The notes beneath the pieces were generated by a model. The model was not told where the DNA came from. It saw only the letters and a list, made by a program, of their open reading frames with translations, and did no database searches. DNA of 64,000 nt from Phytoamicus setariae (GTDB lineage Bacteria; Pseudomonadota; Alphaproteobacteria; Rhizobiales; Rhizobiaceae): positions 38,164 to 102,163 of the forward strand of contig NZ_JAEQNC010000015.1 of the NCBI RefSeq assembly GCF_016722925.1. Reading direction: 5' to 3'. Of the stretch, positions 16,980 through 26,180 are shown piece after piece (the stretch's first letter is position 1; each line of letters starts with the position of its first letter). A program made the position numbers and the translations under genes.

Positions 16980-17402
16980 TCAGGGTGCGGTGTTAGGCGG
17001 TTGGCAAGGTACGCTTGCTCCGTTGCGTTTCTGAAAATTTAAGGATTTCTCCACACGGACGATATCTCTCCTCGACGCCTTGCCTTCCTCAAGTATCAGC
17101 ATACCTGAAGGTTCCTCACTTCCCGAACAAGCTCTGCGAAGGGCCATGAGAACAGGGCCGTTGATGAACATGTAACGACCAAGATCAACGCAGTTGGGTT
17201 GTCCTGTGTCAGTCAGATTGCCGTTGGGATCACACCTTTCAACGTAGGGGAAATCTTCTGCTGCGGCTGAAAGCCGATTAACAGCAGCGGTCGTACTAAA
17301 GGTTTCCCAGAGGAACCATGCGACAACAGCGACGCAGCCAAGAAATACATTGAGCCTGTAGAGACCACGAGCAACGCTAGGACTGCCACCGTCTTCCTGC
17401 AT
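16980..17402 (-). CDS. Hypothetical membrane-anchored protein
   Basis: A 140-residue protein starting MQEDGGSPSVARGLYRLNVF. One transmembrane segment (about residues 17-35, FLGCVAVVAWFLWETF) is followed by a probable periplasmic domain with several cysteines (RCDPNG, PNCVD, RRACSG, VPCQ). No family is recognised. The paired cysteines suggest disulfides outside the cytoplasm. The frame is open upstream to 17429 but the ATG at 17402 gives a better membrane-protein N-terminus. Confidence 0.5.
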   Translation of the reverse strand: MQEDGGSPSVARGLYRLNVFLGCVAVVAWFLWETFSTTAAVNRLSAAAEDFPYVERCDPNGNLTDTGQPNCVDLGRYMFINGPVLMALRRACSGSEEPSGMLILEEGKASRRDIVRVEKSLNFQKRNGASVPCQPPNTAP

Positions 17403-17657
17403 TTTGTACTCCTCTGTGATCAGGGCCAACGTCCGCTGTTGTCATACAGCTATCATGTCGCAGCGCGCGATGGCATCGAACTATTTCCTGCCGACACGTG
17501 AGCGGCACCGAATTGCTGATTGTTTCGGCCTGCCCCTGCTGTGCTGAGACTCTTTCAATCAAGAAATAAAAATTCGAGAAGCTTCATGGAACCGCATGCG
17601 GTCTTCGTTGTTTAGCAGCGAGAGGGCTACGATCTCAAACTGATGTGGAGAGAGTCC

Positions 17658-17906
17658 ATGAATCCCCAGGCCATCTCAAAATTTGCCGCGCTCGTGGCGG
17701 TATGCCTGCTGGCCCTGTCGACGGCTGTCTACGCCGGCGGCAATGGTGGCAAGAACGGCAACGGCAACCGCAACAACGATGGCAACAGAAATCACCAAAA
17801 CAACGATTCAAGCATCCTGCTGCCGTTCCACGACAACGGGTGCGCCGTTGGCAACAAGCCGCCGCCGCCGGGCGCGAATTGTACGAATCGAGACACGTCC
17901 TGGTAA
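17658..17906 (+). CDS. Small secreted Asn/Gly-rich peptide (paralogue of 18251)
   Basis: An 82-residue protein with a Sec signal peptide (MNPQAISKFAALVAVCLLAL, then STAVYA as the likely cleavage site at about residue 24). The mature part is a low-complexity Asn/Gly/His/Lys tract (GGNGGKNGNGNRNNDGNRN). The C-terminus is GCAVGNKPPPPGANC, which has two cysteines. The ATG at 17658 has GGAGAGAG upstream. The same signal peptide and C-terminal motif recur in the small gene at 18251. The function is unknown. Confidence 0.65.
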   Translation: MNPQAISKFAALVAVCLLALSTAVYAGGNGGKNGNGNRNNDGNRNHQNNDSSILLPFHDNGCAVGNKPPPPGANCTNRDTSW

Positions 17907-18250
17907 TCGGCAGCGGAAATTCAGATCATCGACTCATCGAAGGAGCCATCCGCGCATTGAAGGCGAATGGCTCCGATCCAATTGATGTTGGCTATTCCAG
18001 CTAAAGCCGGCCACGCCTAAGTTCGGCCTCCGGACTAATCCAGTACCCACCAATGACGCAAGTATGGCTGAATTCTCAGGATGGCTGGAGACGGCCTAGT
18101 CGATCGGCCGCAATTCTTTTACGGCTGTTACCATCGGGTTCATCCGTTTCACGTTCATGTTATCGTGTCGGTTGAGCATTTAAGGAACTGCTATTATCCG
18201 CTATTCTTTGTTGTAGACGGCTATGTTGCCGTGACACTGGGAGAACGCTG
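17907..18250. other. Intergenic stretch between the two secreted-peptide genes
   Basis: No gene seen. A stem with arms GGAGCCAT and ATGGCTCC (17942-17974) could end transcription of the upstream peptide gene but lacks a clear T-run. The rest shows no repeat or site that I can name. Confidence 0.3.
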
Positions 18251-18388
18251 ATGAAATCCCGACCTTTCTCAAGCTGTGTTGCGCTGGCTCTTCTATCTCT
18301 TCTCGCGCTGTCGACATCAGTATATGCCAGCAACGGTTGCGCTGCCGGCAACGACCCTCCGCCGGGGGCAAACTGCTTTGGCAGATGA
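18251..18388 (+). CDS. Small secreted Cys-containing peptide (paralogue of 17658)
   Basis: A 45-residue open frame, MKSRPFSSCVALALLSLLAL then STSVYA, a signal peptide ending near residue 26. The mature part is about 19 residues, SNGCAAGNDPPPGANCFGR. It matches the start (LLALSTxVYA) and end (GCAxGNxPPPGANC) of the product at 17658 but lacks its Asn/Gly tract. ATG 18251 has GGGAGA about nine bases upstream. The conservation of both ends between two neighbours argues that this short frame is real. Confidence 0.6.
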   Translation: MKSRPFSSCVALALLSLLALSTSVYASNGCAAGNDPPPGANCFGR

Positions 18389-18441
18389 CGGCTGGACAAA
18401 ATACGAGTGATGTCTGTTCGATGCGGCTGCCATGAGTATTC

Positions 18442-19239
18442 TCAAGCCCTCTTGATCAACTCCATCGCAGCCGCAGGGTTCTTGTCCTTGAAGCCGCTGA
18501 TGACATAGAGAAAGACGTCTCGCGGTGATGGATCTGGTTGGTCGGCACCATATGTCGTCAGTCCCGCCGGGACTTTGCCGGAAGCCCAATGCTTTGCCCG
18601 CTCTGCCCAACGGTCGAGTTCTGCTGGGGAGTAGCCGTTTTCTTCGCTTTCCGATGTGCCCATGATGCGGACATAGGCGAAGGGCGCCGTGATATCGGCA
18701 ATCTCGGGAAATTTCGAATCGCAGGAGGCGATTACCGCGACGCCATATTGGCGAACCAGGGCCACGAAATCAGGCGCGCAAAAACTCTCGTGCCGGACCT
18801 CGACGGCATGCCGGATCGGCCGGCCATCCACCGATTTCGGCAGCAATTTGAGAAAGGCCTCGAAATCGTCCGGGTCAAATTTCTTGGTGGCCATGAACTG
18901 CCAGTTGATCGGCCCCAGCTTGTCCTTGAGTTCCATGACGCCGCCGGTAAAGAATTTTTCGACCGATCCACCCGCCTCGGCCAATATCTTGCGATTGGTC
19001 GCAAACCGCGGCGCCTTCAGGGCAAAGACGAAATCGGCCGGCGTTTCATCATGCCATTTGGAAAAGCTTTCGACCTTGATCGAGCCGTAATAGGTGCCAT
19101 TGACTTCGATCGAGCTAAGCTTGCTGGCGGCATATTCGAGCTCCCGCTTCTGCGAGAGCTTCTCCGGATAGAAGGGGCCGCGCCAGGGCTCGAAAGTCCA
19201 GCCGCCGATTCCGATGCGGATCTTGCCAACGTTGCTCAT
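18442..19239 (-). CDS. DUF72 domain-containing protein
   Basis: A 265-residue TIM-barrel-like DUF72 protein. The marks are RIGIGGWTFEPWRGPFYP near the N-terminus, SIEVNGTYYGS, and VEVRHESF mid-protein. The family is widespread and its activity is unproven. The ATG at 19239 has GGAGGGAAC just upstream, which fixes the start; an in-frame ATG at 19266 is less likely. Confidence 0.88.
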   Translation of the reverse strand: MSNVGKIRIGIGGWTFEPWRGPFYPEKLSQKRELEYAASKLSSIEVNGTYYGSIKVESFSKWHDETPADFVFALKAPRFATNRKILAEAGGSVEKFFTGGVMELKDKLGPINWQFMATKKFDPDDFEAFLKLLPKSVDGRPIRHAVEVRHESFCAPDFVALVRQYGVAVIASCDSKFPEIADITAPFAYVRIMGTSESEENGYSPAELDRWAERAKHWASGKVPAGLTTYGADQPDPSPRDVFLYVISGFKDKNPAAAMELIKRA

Positions 19240-19527
19240 GGGTTCCCTCCTGTCCTGCCGATGCAATTTCTAGTGCCGGATCGCCTGTACCGCAAGCAAC
19301 CCGAAAAGATTTCCCGAATGCCGGACGTTCTACAGAGGGCGCCGGTCACGATATGTCAGCATCCTCGTGCGCTGCGAGGAGTCCGATGCCCTTCTTTCGG
19401 CATCGACAAATCATCGAACTCAGGCTGACACCATGACGGAATTGTGAAAGATATTTCAGTCTTGAACAATATTTCCCGTTGCGCAAAAAAAATGCTATTG
19501 CATTGCACAAAGCGCGGAGTTTTGTGA

Positions 19528-21195
19528 ATGTTCCTGCCCAAAAGCGATGATTATGATCGCCTGATCGGCGATTTCCGGTGGGAAATCCCTGAAAAATTCA
19601 ACATTGGTCGGGCAGTGACTGATGACTGGGCCGAGCGCGACCCCGCCCGTTTGGCGCTGCAACATTATTCTGCCGACGGCAACCACCTCACGATGACCTA
19701 TGGTGCGCTTCGGGATCGTTCAAACGCGTTTGCAAACGGGCTGGCCTCGCTGGGCATCAAACCGGGCGATCGCGTTGCAATCCTGTTGCCACAAAGTTTC
19801 GAGACGGTGATTGTGCATGTGGCGATCTACAAGCTCGGGGCTATTGCCCTGCCGCTGGCACTGCTGTTCGGTGCCGATGCGTTGGAATATCGGCTGAGGG
19901 ATTCCGGGGCGGTGGCTATCGTCACCAACGAATTCGGTCTGGCTAAGTTGGATGGCATTCGCCAAGGCCTGACTGCCTTGGGCCATGTGATTGTCACCGG
20001 CGAAGGCGGGAGAGCCGGTTCAGTGGGGTTCGACAGCCTTTGTTCCAGCCATTCCACAGATTTCGAGGTGGTGGATACGTCGAAGGACGACCCGGCGCTG
20101 ATGATCTATACGTCGGGCACGACTGGGCCGCCAAAGGGCGCTCTGCACGCCCATCGCGTGCTGCCGGGCCATGTGCCCGGTGTGCAGATGGCGCAGGAAT
20201 TTATGCCGCAGCCGGGAGACAAGTTCTGGACACCCTCCGACTGGGCCTGGGCCGGCGGACTGCTCAACTGCCTGTTGCCGGGCCTGATGATGGGCGTGCC
20301 CTCCGTCAGTTCGGCGGCCCAGAAGTTCGACCCCGAACTTGCCTATCGCATCATGGCCGAGACCGGCGTTACCAATGCGTTCATCCCACCCACCGCGCTT
20401 AGATTGATGGCGTCCGTCAAAAATCCGCGCGAAAAATTCGAGCTGAAGCTCAGGGCGATCGGCTCAGCAGGAGAATCACTCGGCCGGGAGACCTACGAAT
20501 GGTCCAGGCGTACGCTCGGCCTGACGGTGAACGAATTTTATGGCCAGACGGAATGCAATATCGTGCTTGGGTCGATGGTATCTCTCGGCGTCAGCAAAGC
20601 CGGTGCTATCGGCAGGGTCACCGCCGGCCATGAGGTAGCTGTTATCGACGAAAAAGGCCTTCCGCGCCCGGCAGGCGTGGCGGGTCAGATCGCTGTGCGT
20701 CGCCCCGACCCGGTGATGTTTCTCGGCTACTGGAACAATCCCGACGCCACGGCAAAGAAATTTATCGGCGATTGGATGCTGACCGGCGATATGGGCGTCA
20801 TGGATCGCGATGGCTATGTCGAATTCTTTGGCCGGGATGACGACGTCATCACCTCATCTGGCTACCGGATCGGTCCGGCGGAAATCGAGGACTGTCTTCT
20901 GTCCCATCCCGCAGTGCAGCTTGCCGCGGCGGTGGGAAAGCCCGACCCGCTGCGCACCGAGATCGTCAAGGCCTATATCGTGCTCGCGGATGGCAATGCG
21001 CCGTCGGAGCTTCTTGCGGCGGAGATCTCTGCCTGGGTTAAGACGCGATTGTCGATGCATGAATATCCACGCGAGGTGGAATTCATTGAAGCCCTGCCAC
21101 TGACAACGACCGGCAAGGTCATCCGCCGCATCCTGCGAGACAGGGCGATAGAGGAAAGCCGGATTCCTGAACCGATGCAGGCAAATCTCGGCTGA
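19528..21195 (+). CDS. AMP-binding acyl-CoA synthetase (AcsM-like)
   Basis: A 555-residue ANL-superfamily ligase. The ATP-binding P-loop YTSGTTGPPKGALH is at about residues 192-205. NEFYGQTECN (A5), GDWMLTGDMGVMDRDG (A7/A8) and the C-terminal catalytic Lys in TTTGKVIRR follow. It activates a carboxylic acid to its acyl-CoA; sequence type suggests a medium-chain or short-chain acid. It is convergent with the DUF2125 gene, 16 bases apart. Confidence 0.88.
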   Translation: MFLPKSDDYDRLIGDFRWEIPEKFNIGRAVTDDWAERDPARLALQHYSADGNHLTMTYGALRDRSNAFANGLASLGIKPGDRVAILLPQSFETVIVHVAIYKLGAIALPLALLFGADALEYRLRDSGAVAIVTNEFGLAKLDGIRQGLTALGHVIVTGEGGRAGSVGFDSLCSSHSTDFEVVDTSKDDPALMIYTSGTTGPPKGALHAHRVLPGHVPGVQMAQEFMPQPGDKFWTPSDWAWAGGLLNCLLPGLMMGVPSVSSAAQKFDPELAYRIMAETGVTNAFIPPTALRLMASVKNPREKFELKLRAIGSAGESLGRETYEWSRRTLGLTVNEFYGQTECNIVLGSMVSLGVSKAGAIGRVTAGHEVAVIDEKGLPRPAGVAGQIAVRRPDPVMFLGYWNNPDATAKKFIGDWMLTGDMGVMDRDGYVEFFGRDDDVITSSGYRIGPAEIEDCLLSHPAVQLAAAVGKPDPLRTEIVKAYIVLADGNAPSELLAAEISAWVKTRLSMHEYPREVEFIEALPLTTTGKVIRRILRDRAIEESRIPEPMQANLG

Positions 21196-21211
21196 CCGGA
21201 ATATTCCATTC

Positions 21212-22216
21212 TCAGATCGGCGGGATATGCCCGAGAGGGAGAAGGCTCAGGAAAATCGCGCCCTTGCGCACCTCAAGCTTGACGGTCACGCGGTCCTTGC
21301 CCTTGGCGAGCCCCTTCAACAGTATCGCGACGCCGGATATCGTGTCGCCAGCCTTCGGAAACAGGCGGCGCAGGTTATTCTCCCAGAGGTCGAGTTTCTC
21401 CAGCGTCGTCATGAATGTCCCCGAAATCAGCCCATCCTCGTCGATGGTGAACGGGCCACTCATTTCGCCGTAGATACCTTCCGGCGTGTCGATCTTGAAA
21501 CTGGTTAGCTGACCCGCCATGGCCTTGGACGCCAGCGGCGCCCCCTGGAGCAGTTCACCCTTGCCGATCAGCGTCAATTCGATGGAACTAGACAACGGCG
21601 ACAACAACGTGGTTGCCGCACCCTCTGTCAGTGTGAAATCATGCGCAAGGACGGCGACTTCGAGATCGCCGTTGTTTTGCCGCACGTGAAACTGGCCGTC
21701 TTTCGACTTGGCGAAAAACGTATTGTCCAACATCGGCGAGCTAAGCCGGACGGAGGGAGCTGCAGCTTCGGCCGAAAACGTGCTGAGGCCGGAAAGTCCG
21801 GCCCGCAACGACGCCCGCAGCGTTTGCCATTGTGCGTCCACCGCGCTGCCGTCGCCGAAACTGACTTCGGCTGGCCCCTCCAGTTCGACGACTGCCGCGC
21901 CGGGATTGTAGATTCGGGCCGCGGCACGCATTGCACCAGCCGCGAGCGCGTTGCCGGCTGGCACGTCCTCGAGCGCAGTCTTGTCGCAGGTAAAGCCGAT
22001 CAGGAACGGAAAGCCGCCGGTCGAAAATTTGTCACAGCGGATGTCGACGACACCCTGTCCGGGATGATTGAGAATGCCGCCGAGAAAAGTCTCGAATTTG
22101 CTTGCAACATAGAACCAACCGGCGGAATAAAGGACAACGGTGATCGCCACGATAATTCCCAGCAGCCGAATTTTACGGGCTGCCGGAGATAGTCCGGCGC
22201 TATCGCGCGTAGCCAT
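21212..22216 (-). CDS. DUF2125 domain-containing protein
   Basis: A 334-residue protein with one N-terminal transmembrane segment (about 17-38, LLGIIVAITVVLYSAGWFYVA) and a large periplasmic DUF2125 region (GVVDIRCDKFSTGGFPFLIGFTCDK). This family is conserved in Rhizobiales and lies in the envelope, with unknown function. It is divergent from chaC with only 15 bases between the starts, so their promoters overlap. Confidence 0.85.
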   Translation of the reverse strand: MATRDSAGLSPAARKIRLLGIIVAITVVLYSAGWFYVASKFETFLGGILNHPGQGVVDIRCDKFSTGGFPFLIGFTCDKTALEDVPAGNALAAGAMRAAARIYNPGAAVVELEGPAEVSFGDGSAVDAQWQTLRASLRAGLSGLSTFSAEAAAPSVRLSSPMLDNTFFAKSKDGQFHVRQNNGDLEVAVLAHDFTLTEGAATTLLSPLSSSIELTLIGKGELLQGAPLASKAMAGQLTSFKIDTPEGIYGEMSGPFTIDEDGLISGTFMTTLEKLDLWENNLRRLFPKAGDTISGVAILLKGLAKGKDRVTVKLEVRKGAIFLSLLPLGHIPPI

Positions 22217-22231
22217 ACATTACTCCTTTGG

Positions 22232-22801
22232 ATGGAATCACATTTTCACATGCCAATGCCTGCGGATATGGACGAATTTTGGGTGTTTGGCTATGGATCG
22301 CTGATGTGGCATCCCGGCTTCGAGTTTGAGGAGCGGCAGCTTGCGGTGGTGCGTGGCTATCACCGGGCGCTGTGCATCCATTCCTGGGTACATCGTGGAA
22401 TCGAGACCGCCCCGGGCCTGGTACTGGGGCTTGAGCGCGGCGGCTCCTGTAAAGGTGCGGCGTTCCGCATTCACCTCGACAGCCGCGATGGGGTTGTCGA
22501 CTACCTGCGCGAGCGAGAACTCGTCACCAATGTCTATCTGGAGCGGTTCATCCCGGTGCGACTTCCGGATGGTCGACGCGTCACGGCCATCACCTATGTC
22601 GCAGACAGAAACCACCGGCAATTTGCCGCCGGTCTCAGTGTCGATGCCGCAGCCCGCATTGTTGCAAATGCAGAGGGAAAATCGGGCCGGAACTCGGATT
22701 ATGTGCTGAACACCGTGAGCCATCTGCGCGAACTCGGTATTCGCGATCAGTGGATCGAGGATGTTGCCGACAGGATGTTGGCCTATTCGGCCGCCGGCTG
22801 A
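22232..22801 (+). CDS. Gamma-glutamylcyclotransferase, ChaC family
   Basis: A 189-residue ChaC-like protein. VFGYGSLMWHPGF near residue 17 is the substrate-binding YGSL motif, and the catalytic Glu lies in LRERELVTNVYLERFIP. ChaC enzymes cleave the gamma-glutamyl bond of glutathione, giving 5-oxoproline and Cys-Gly. The start at 22232 is used; ATG 22250 is a close alternative. The 3' end overlaps plsC on the other strand by 19 bases. Confidence 0.87.
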   Translation: MESHFHMPMPADMDEFWVFGYGSLMWHPGFEFEERQLAVVRGYHRALCIHSWVHRGIETAPGLVLGLERGGSCKGAAFRIHLDSRDGVVDYLRERELVTNVYLERFIPVRLPDGRRVTAITYVADRNHRQFAAGLSVDAAARIVANAEGKSGRNSDYVLNTVSHLRELGIRDQWIEDVADRMLAYSAAG

Positions 22802-23583
22802 CCGGCGGCGCGGATAGCTTCGAGCCGGATGCGGGTGACCTCCGGCAACGGCACATGCGGATTGATCCGCACGGTTTCCATCAGCAGGTCGTCGCTCGCC
22901 TTTTCCGTCACTTTGATCAGATGCCGGAAGAACGTGGTCGCTGACATGCCGGGTTCGATCGGTTTCAGGATTTGGATCTTCACATGGCCGGGGTAGCGGA
23001 GGAAACTGTGCCGCTGCCAGAATAGGCCGGGATGCATCACGATTGGCACAACCGGTACCTTGAGATCCGTATAGAGCCGGGCGATGCCGAACTTGTAATC
23101 GGGCTCGTCGCCGGGCGCCTTTCGGGTGCCCTCGGGATAGATGATCAGCTCACGGCCGTCGGCAAGCTCCTCGTGGGCCCGTGCGACCATTTCGGGAATG
23201 GCGCGCGCCTTGGCGGCGCGATTGATCGGGATCATCCTCTGCTTGGCGGCATACCAGCCGAAAAGAGGGATCCATAGCAGCTCCCGCTTCAGAATGTAGA
23301 CCGGATCAGGCAGCGTCGGGATCAGCGCGAACGTATCCCAGAAGCACTGATGCTTTGCCGAAATGATGTAACCGCCTTCCGGCAGGTTTTCGAGGCCGTC
23401 GATTTCGTAGGTCAGGCCGATGATCTTCTCGGCCAGCCAGAGATTGACGCGTGCCCAGTTCTTCGGGATCTTGTAGGCGATCTTGCGCGGCAGGAAGAAA
23501 TAGATCGGCGTGAAGATGATCATCTGGACGATGAAGCTCACATAGAAGGCGAGCTGGAAGAGGCCGGAGCGCAGGTGGATCAT
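22783..23583 (-). CDS. plsC: 1-acyl-sn-glycerol-3-phosphate acyltransferase
   Basis: A 266-residue PlsC-family enzyme with an N-terminal membrane segment, a variant acyltransferase box at SAKHQCFWDTFAL (HxxxxD type) and YPEGTRKAPGDEP. It acylates lysophosphatidate to phosphatidate at the inner membrane. It is the last gene of the ftsE-ftsX-ydcF-plsC cluster. Confidence 0.9.
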   Translation of the reverse strand: MIHLRSGLFQLAFYVSFIVQMIIFTPIYFFLPRKIAYKIPKNWARVNLWLAEKIIGLTYEIDGLENLPEGGYIISAKHQCFWDTFALIPTLPDPVYILKRELLWIPLFGWYAAKQRMIPINRAAKARAIPEMVARAHEELADGRELIIYPEGTRKAPGDEPDYKFGIARLYTDLKVPVVPIVMHPGLFWQRHSFLRYPGHVKIQILKPIEPGMSATTFFRHLIKVTEKASDDLLMETVRINPHVPLPEVTRIRLEAIRAAGQPAAE

Positions 23584-23649
23584 GCCGAAGTCCTGGGTGA
23601 AAAGGAGTTTCCTGCTTAGCGGATCATGACGCCGAGGAAAAGAGCGGTT

Positions 23650-24312
23650 TTAGCGGCTGATGCCGGTCCAGTCGCGGCTCTCGACGAGCAGGAACTTCAC
23701 ATATTCCGACGCGAGGGTTCTCAGCAGCAACGGATTGGCAGCGATGTCCGAAAGCGACAGGTCGCTTTCCACCGGATACGGAATGAAGGTCGAATGGTCA
23801 TCCGCACGGCGAATTTCCGCCAGGCTACGCGGCATGTGGTAATTGTTCGTGACGAGGATGACGCTTTTGAAATTATGGGCCTTGATCCAGCGAGTCGTTT
23901 CCGAGGCGTTGCCGGTGGTATCTACCGCTTCGTGCCCGATGTCGACGCAGCATTCGAATAGATTGGTAGAGCTGCGGGTGAGCACCCGGATATGGTTGCC
24001 CGTGGTGGCCGGATTGACGCCCGAAATCAGCAGCCGGGTCGCGGCGCCTTTGGCGAGCAGCTGAACGCCCTGGTCCACGCGCTGGTAGCCGCCCGTAAGC
24101 ACCACGATCGCATCGGCCTTGGGATCGGCGGGAGGTTTCATGGATGCGACATGCTGGTAGAAAAGCAGGAAACCGCCGACAAAGGCGGCGAGCGCTGTTA
24201 CCAGCACATAGCCAACCGAGCGCAGGAAAAAGCGCGCGAGCCGCATTGCGATGCCGGAGGACAGCATCCGCTCGCCATTCACCTCTTCCCGCATTTCGAC
24301 GCCGCTCGTCAT
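23650..24312 (-). CDS. YdcF family (DUF218) protein
   Basis: A 220-residue protein with one N-terminal transmembrane helix (about 30-52) and a DUF218 domain: ADAIVVLTGGYQRVDQGVQLL, LLISGVNP, TTGNASETTRWI and ILVTNNYHMPRS. YdcF-type proteins act around cell-envelope metabolism; the Rossmann-like fold may bind nucleotide. It lies between ftsX and plsC on one strand. Start choice among three Met codons is uncertain. Confidence 0.87.
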   Translation of the reverse strand: MTSGVEMREEVNGERMLSSGIAMRLARFFLRSVGYVLVTALAAFVGGFLLFYQHVASMKPPADPKADAIVVLTGGYQRVDQGVQLLAKGAATRLLISGVNPATTGNHIRVLTRSSTNLFECCVDIGHEAVDTTGNASETTRWIKAHNFKSVILVTNNYHMPRSLAEIRRADDHSTFIPYPVESDLSLSDIAANPLLLRTLASEYVKFLLVESRDWTGISR

Positions 24313-24370
24313 GATTCTTTCATTTTAATCAAACTTTAGGGCGTTATATAGGCATGTCTGGTTGAATGAG

Positions 24371-25375
24371 CTATTGCTGATATTGATCGAGGCGGCCGGG
24401 ATCGGATCTGATATGATCGATCTCGTCGATCGTGCGCATCACCGTGAAGCGGGCGGTCAGCGTCGTCAGGGCAGCAATCACCATCATGGTCAGGAAAATG
24501 CCGGCATAACCCGTCCAGTCGATGGTGAAGGAGCCGAATAGAGCGGCTGCCTGATCGCTTTCCGGGGTGGCGATGGTGCTGGTCTGCCACCCGCCCGCGA
24601 CCGCAAAGCTCAAGGCCGCGAGGAAGGCGCCGGCAAGCGAGCCCTTCAGCGATATCAGCAGGAAGTGTTTCTGGAATTCCTGGGCGACGAAGGACGATTC
24701 GGCCCCGACGAAGTGCAGCACTTCGACGATGTGCCGGTTGCCGGCCAATGCCCCGCGGGTGGCGAAAATCACCGTCAGCACCATGGCAAAGAACACCAGA
24801 CCCAGCACCGCCGAGCCGATGACGACGGTTGTCCGCGCCATTGATACCAGCCTGTCGACCCAGGTGCGGTGGTCGTCGAGATACGCTTGTGGGATCTTCT
24901 TTTGCAAGGCGGCGCGCATGGCCGCGAAATCGGGCGGGTTCTGCTCGTCAATGGTGATCACCACCAACCGCGGCACGGGCAACTCGTCGATGTCGAGGCC
25001 AGAGCCCAGCCAGGGTTCCAACAGGCGTGCTGTGGCTTCCCGGTCGAGGATGGTTCCGGTCTTCGTTCCCACGAAGGACAGCGCCAGTTCCCGCGCGTCG
25101 AGCAGCGCCTTTTCCATGTCGAGCTTGTCGTCCGGCTTGATCTGCAGGGTGATTTCCCTGGAGATCTCGCTTGCCCATGAAGCCGCTGTCGAGCGGATGA
25201 TGCTGACCGCACCGATGGTCAGGCAGGCGAGAAACGACATGATGATGATGACAGCCAGCAACGCGCGGCCCTGAACGCTTTGCTGTGGCACGATGGAGGC
25301 GGTGCGGCGCAGCGTGATTTCGCGGCGCTGCGGCTCCTTGCGGGCAGGCTCCCTGACGGTGTTCGTATCATTCAT
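24371..25375 (-). CDS. ftsX: Cell division ABC transporter permease FtsX
   Basis: A 334-residue FtsX-like permease: a basic cytoplasmic N-terminus, one transmembrane helix at about 38-58, a periplasmic domain, then three further helices near the C-terminus. With FtsE it forms the divisome complex that activates peptidoglycan hydrolases. Its start overlaps the end of ftsE by eight bases. Confidence 0.9.
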   Translation of the reverse strand: MNDTNTVREPARKEPQRREITLRRTASIVPQQSVQGRALLAVIIIMSFLACLTIGAVSIIRSTAASWASEISREITLQIKPDDKLDMEKALLDARELALSFVGTKTGTILDREATARLLEPWLGSGLDIDELPVPRLVVITIDEQNPPDFAAMRAALQKKIPQAYLDDHRTWVDRLVSMARTTVVIGSAVLGLVFFAMVLTVIFATRGALAGNRHIVEVLHFVGAESSFVAQEFQKHFLLISLKGSLAGAFLAALSFAVAGGWQTSTIATPESDQAAALFGSFTIDWTGYAGIFLTMMVIAALTTLTARFTVMRTIDEIDHIRSDPGRLDQYQQ

Positions 25376-26027
25376 AGAGATCGAGCCGTCCGCTTGTCAG
25401 GATCATCCGCCGCGCCTGCACCTGGTCCATCAACGTCAGGTCGTGGGTGGCGATGACCACGGCCGTGCCGAAGCGGTTCAACTCCATGAACAGCTTGAGA
25501 ATTCTTTTTGCCATCGGTGGATCGACATTGCCTGTGGGCTCGTCCGCCAGGAGCAGTTCGGGCTGGTCGATGAGCGCCCGGGCGATTGCCACGCGCTGCT
25601 TCTCACCGCCCGAGAGCACCGGCGGCAGCACGTTTATGCGGTCGCCCAGCCCCACCCATTTGAGCAGTTCGAGCACGTCGCTGCGGTAGGTCGACTCTTC
25701 CTTGCCGCGGACCCGCAGCGGCAGCGCCACGTTCTCATAGGTGGTCAAGTGATCGAGCAGGCGGAAATCCTGAAACACGATGCCGACCCTGCGGCGCAGC
25801 ATCGGCAGTTCGGTCCGCGGGATCGTCGACATTTCGCGGCCGAAAACGCTGATCAGGCCACGGGTCGGCTTCAACGACATGAACAATAGCCGCAGCAGTG
25901 TCGTCTTGCCCGCGCCGGAAGGTCCCGTCAGAAACTGGAACGATTTCTTCGGAATATCGAAAGTCAGATCCTTGAGGATCTCCGGCCCCATTCCATAGCG
26001 CAGGCCAACATTTTCAAAATGAATCAA
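25368..26027 (-). CDS. ftsE: Cell division ATP-binding protein FtsE
   Basis: A 219-residue ABC ATPase: Walker A GPSGAGKT at residues 35-42, the signature LSGGEKQR, Walker B LLLADEP, and the H-loop in ATHD. The TTG at 26027 (reading IHFENVGLRYGMG) gives the family length; the frame stays open to a TTG at 26054, a longer alternative with nine extra residues. It powers FtsX at the septum. It is divergent from the gene at 26181. Confidence 0.9.
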   Translation of the reverse strand: MIHFENVGLRYGMGPEILKDLTFDIPKKSFQFLTGPSGAGKTTLLRLLFMSLKPTRGLISVFGREMSTIPRTELPMLRRRVGIVFQDFRLLDHLTTYENVALPLRVRGKEESTYRSDVLELLKWVGLGDRINVLPPVLSGGEKQRVAIARALIDQPELLLADEPTGNVDPPMAKRILKLFMELNRFGTAVVIATHDLTLMDQVQARRMILTSGRLDLYE

Positions 26028-26180
26028 TGTTTTGTCCAGTTCCTGCGCACGCAAGGGGATGTGTTAAGGCGCTGATTTGCGAAGCATTAACCATATCAGT
26101 TTACTTCTCGTAAACATCAAGTTCAATGGCGGCATTTACGGGCGGTTGCCCGCAATGCCCCGTCAAGCGAGGGGTAACCC

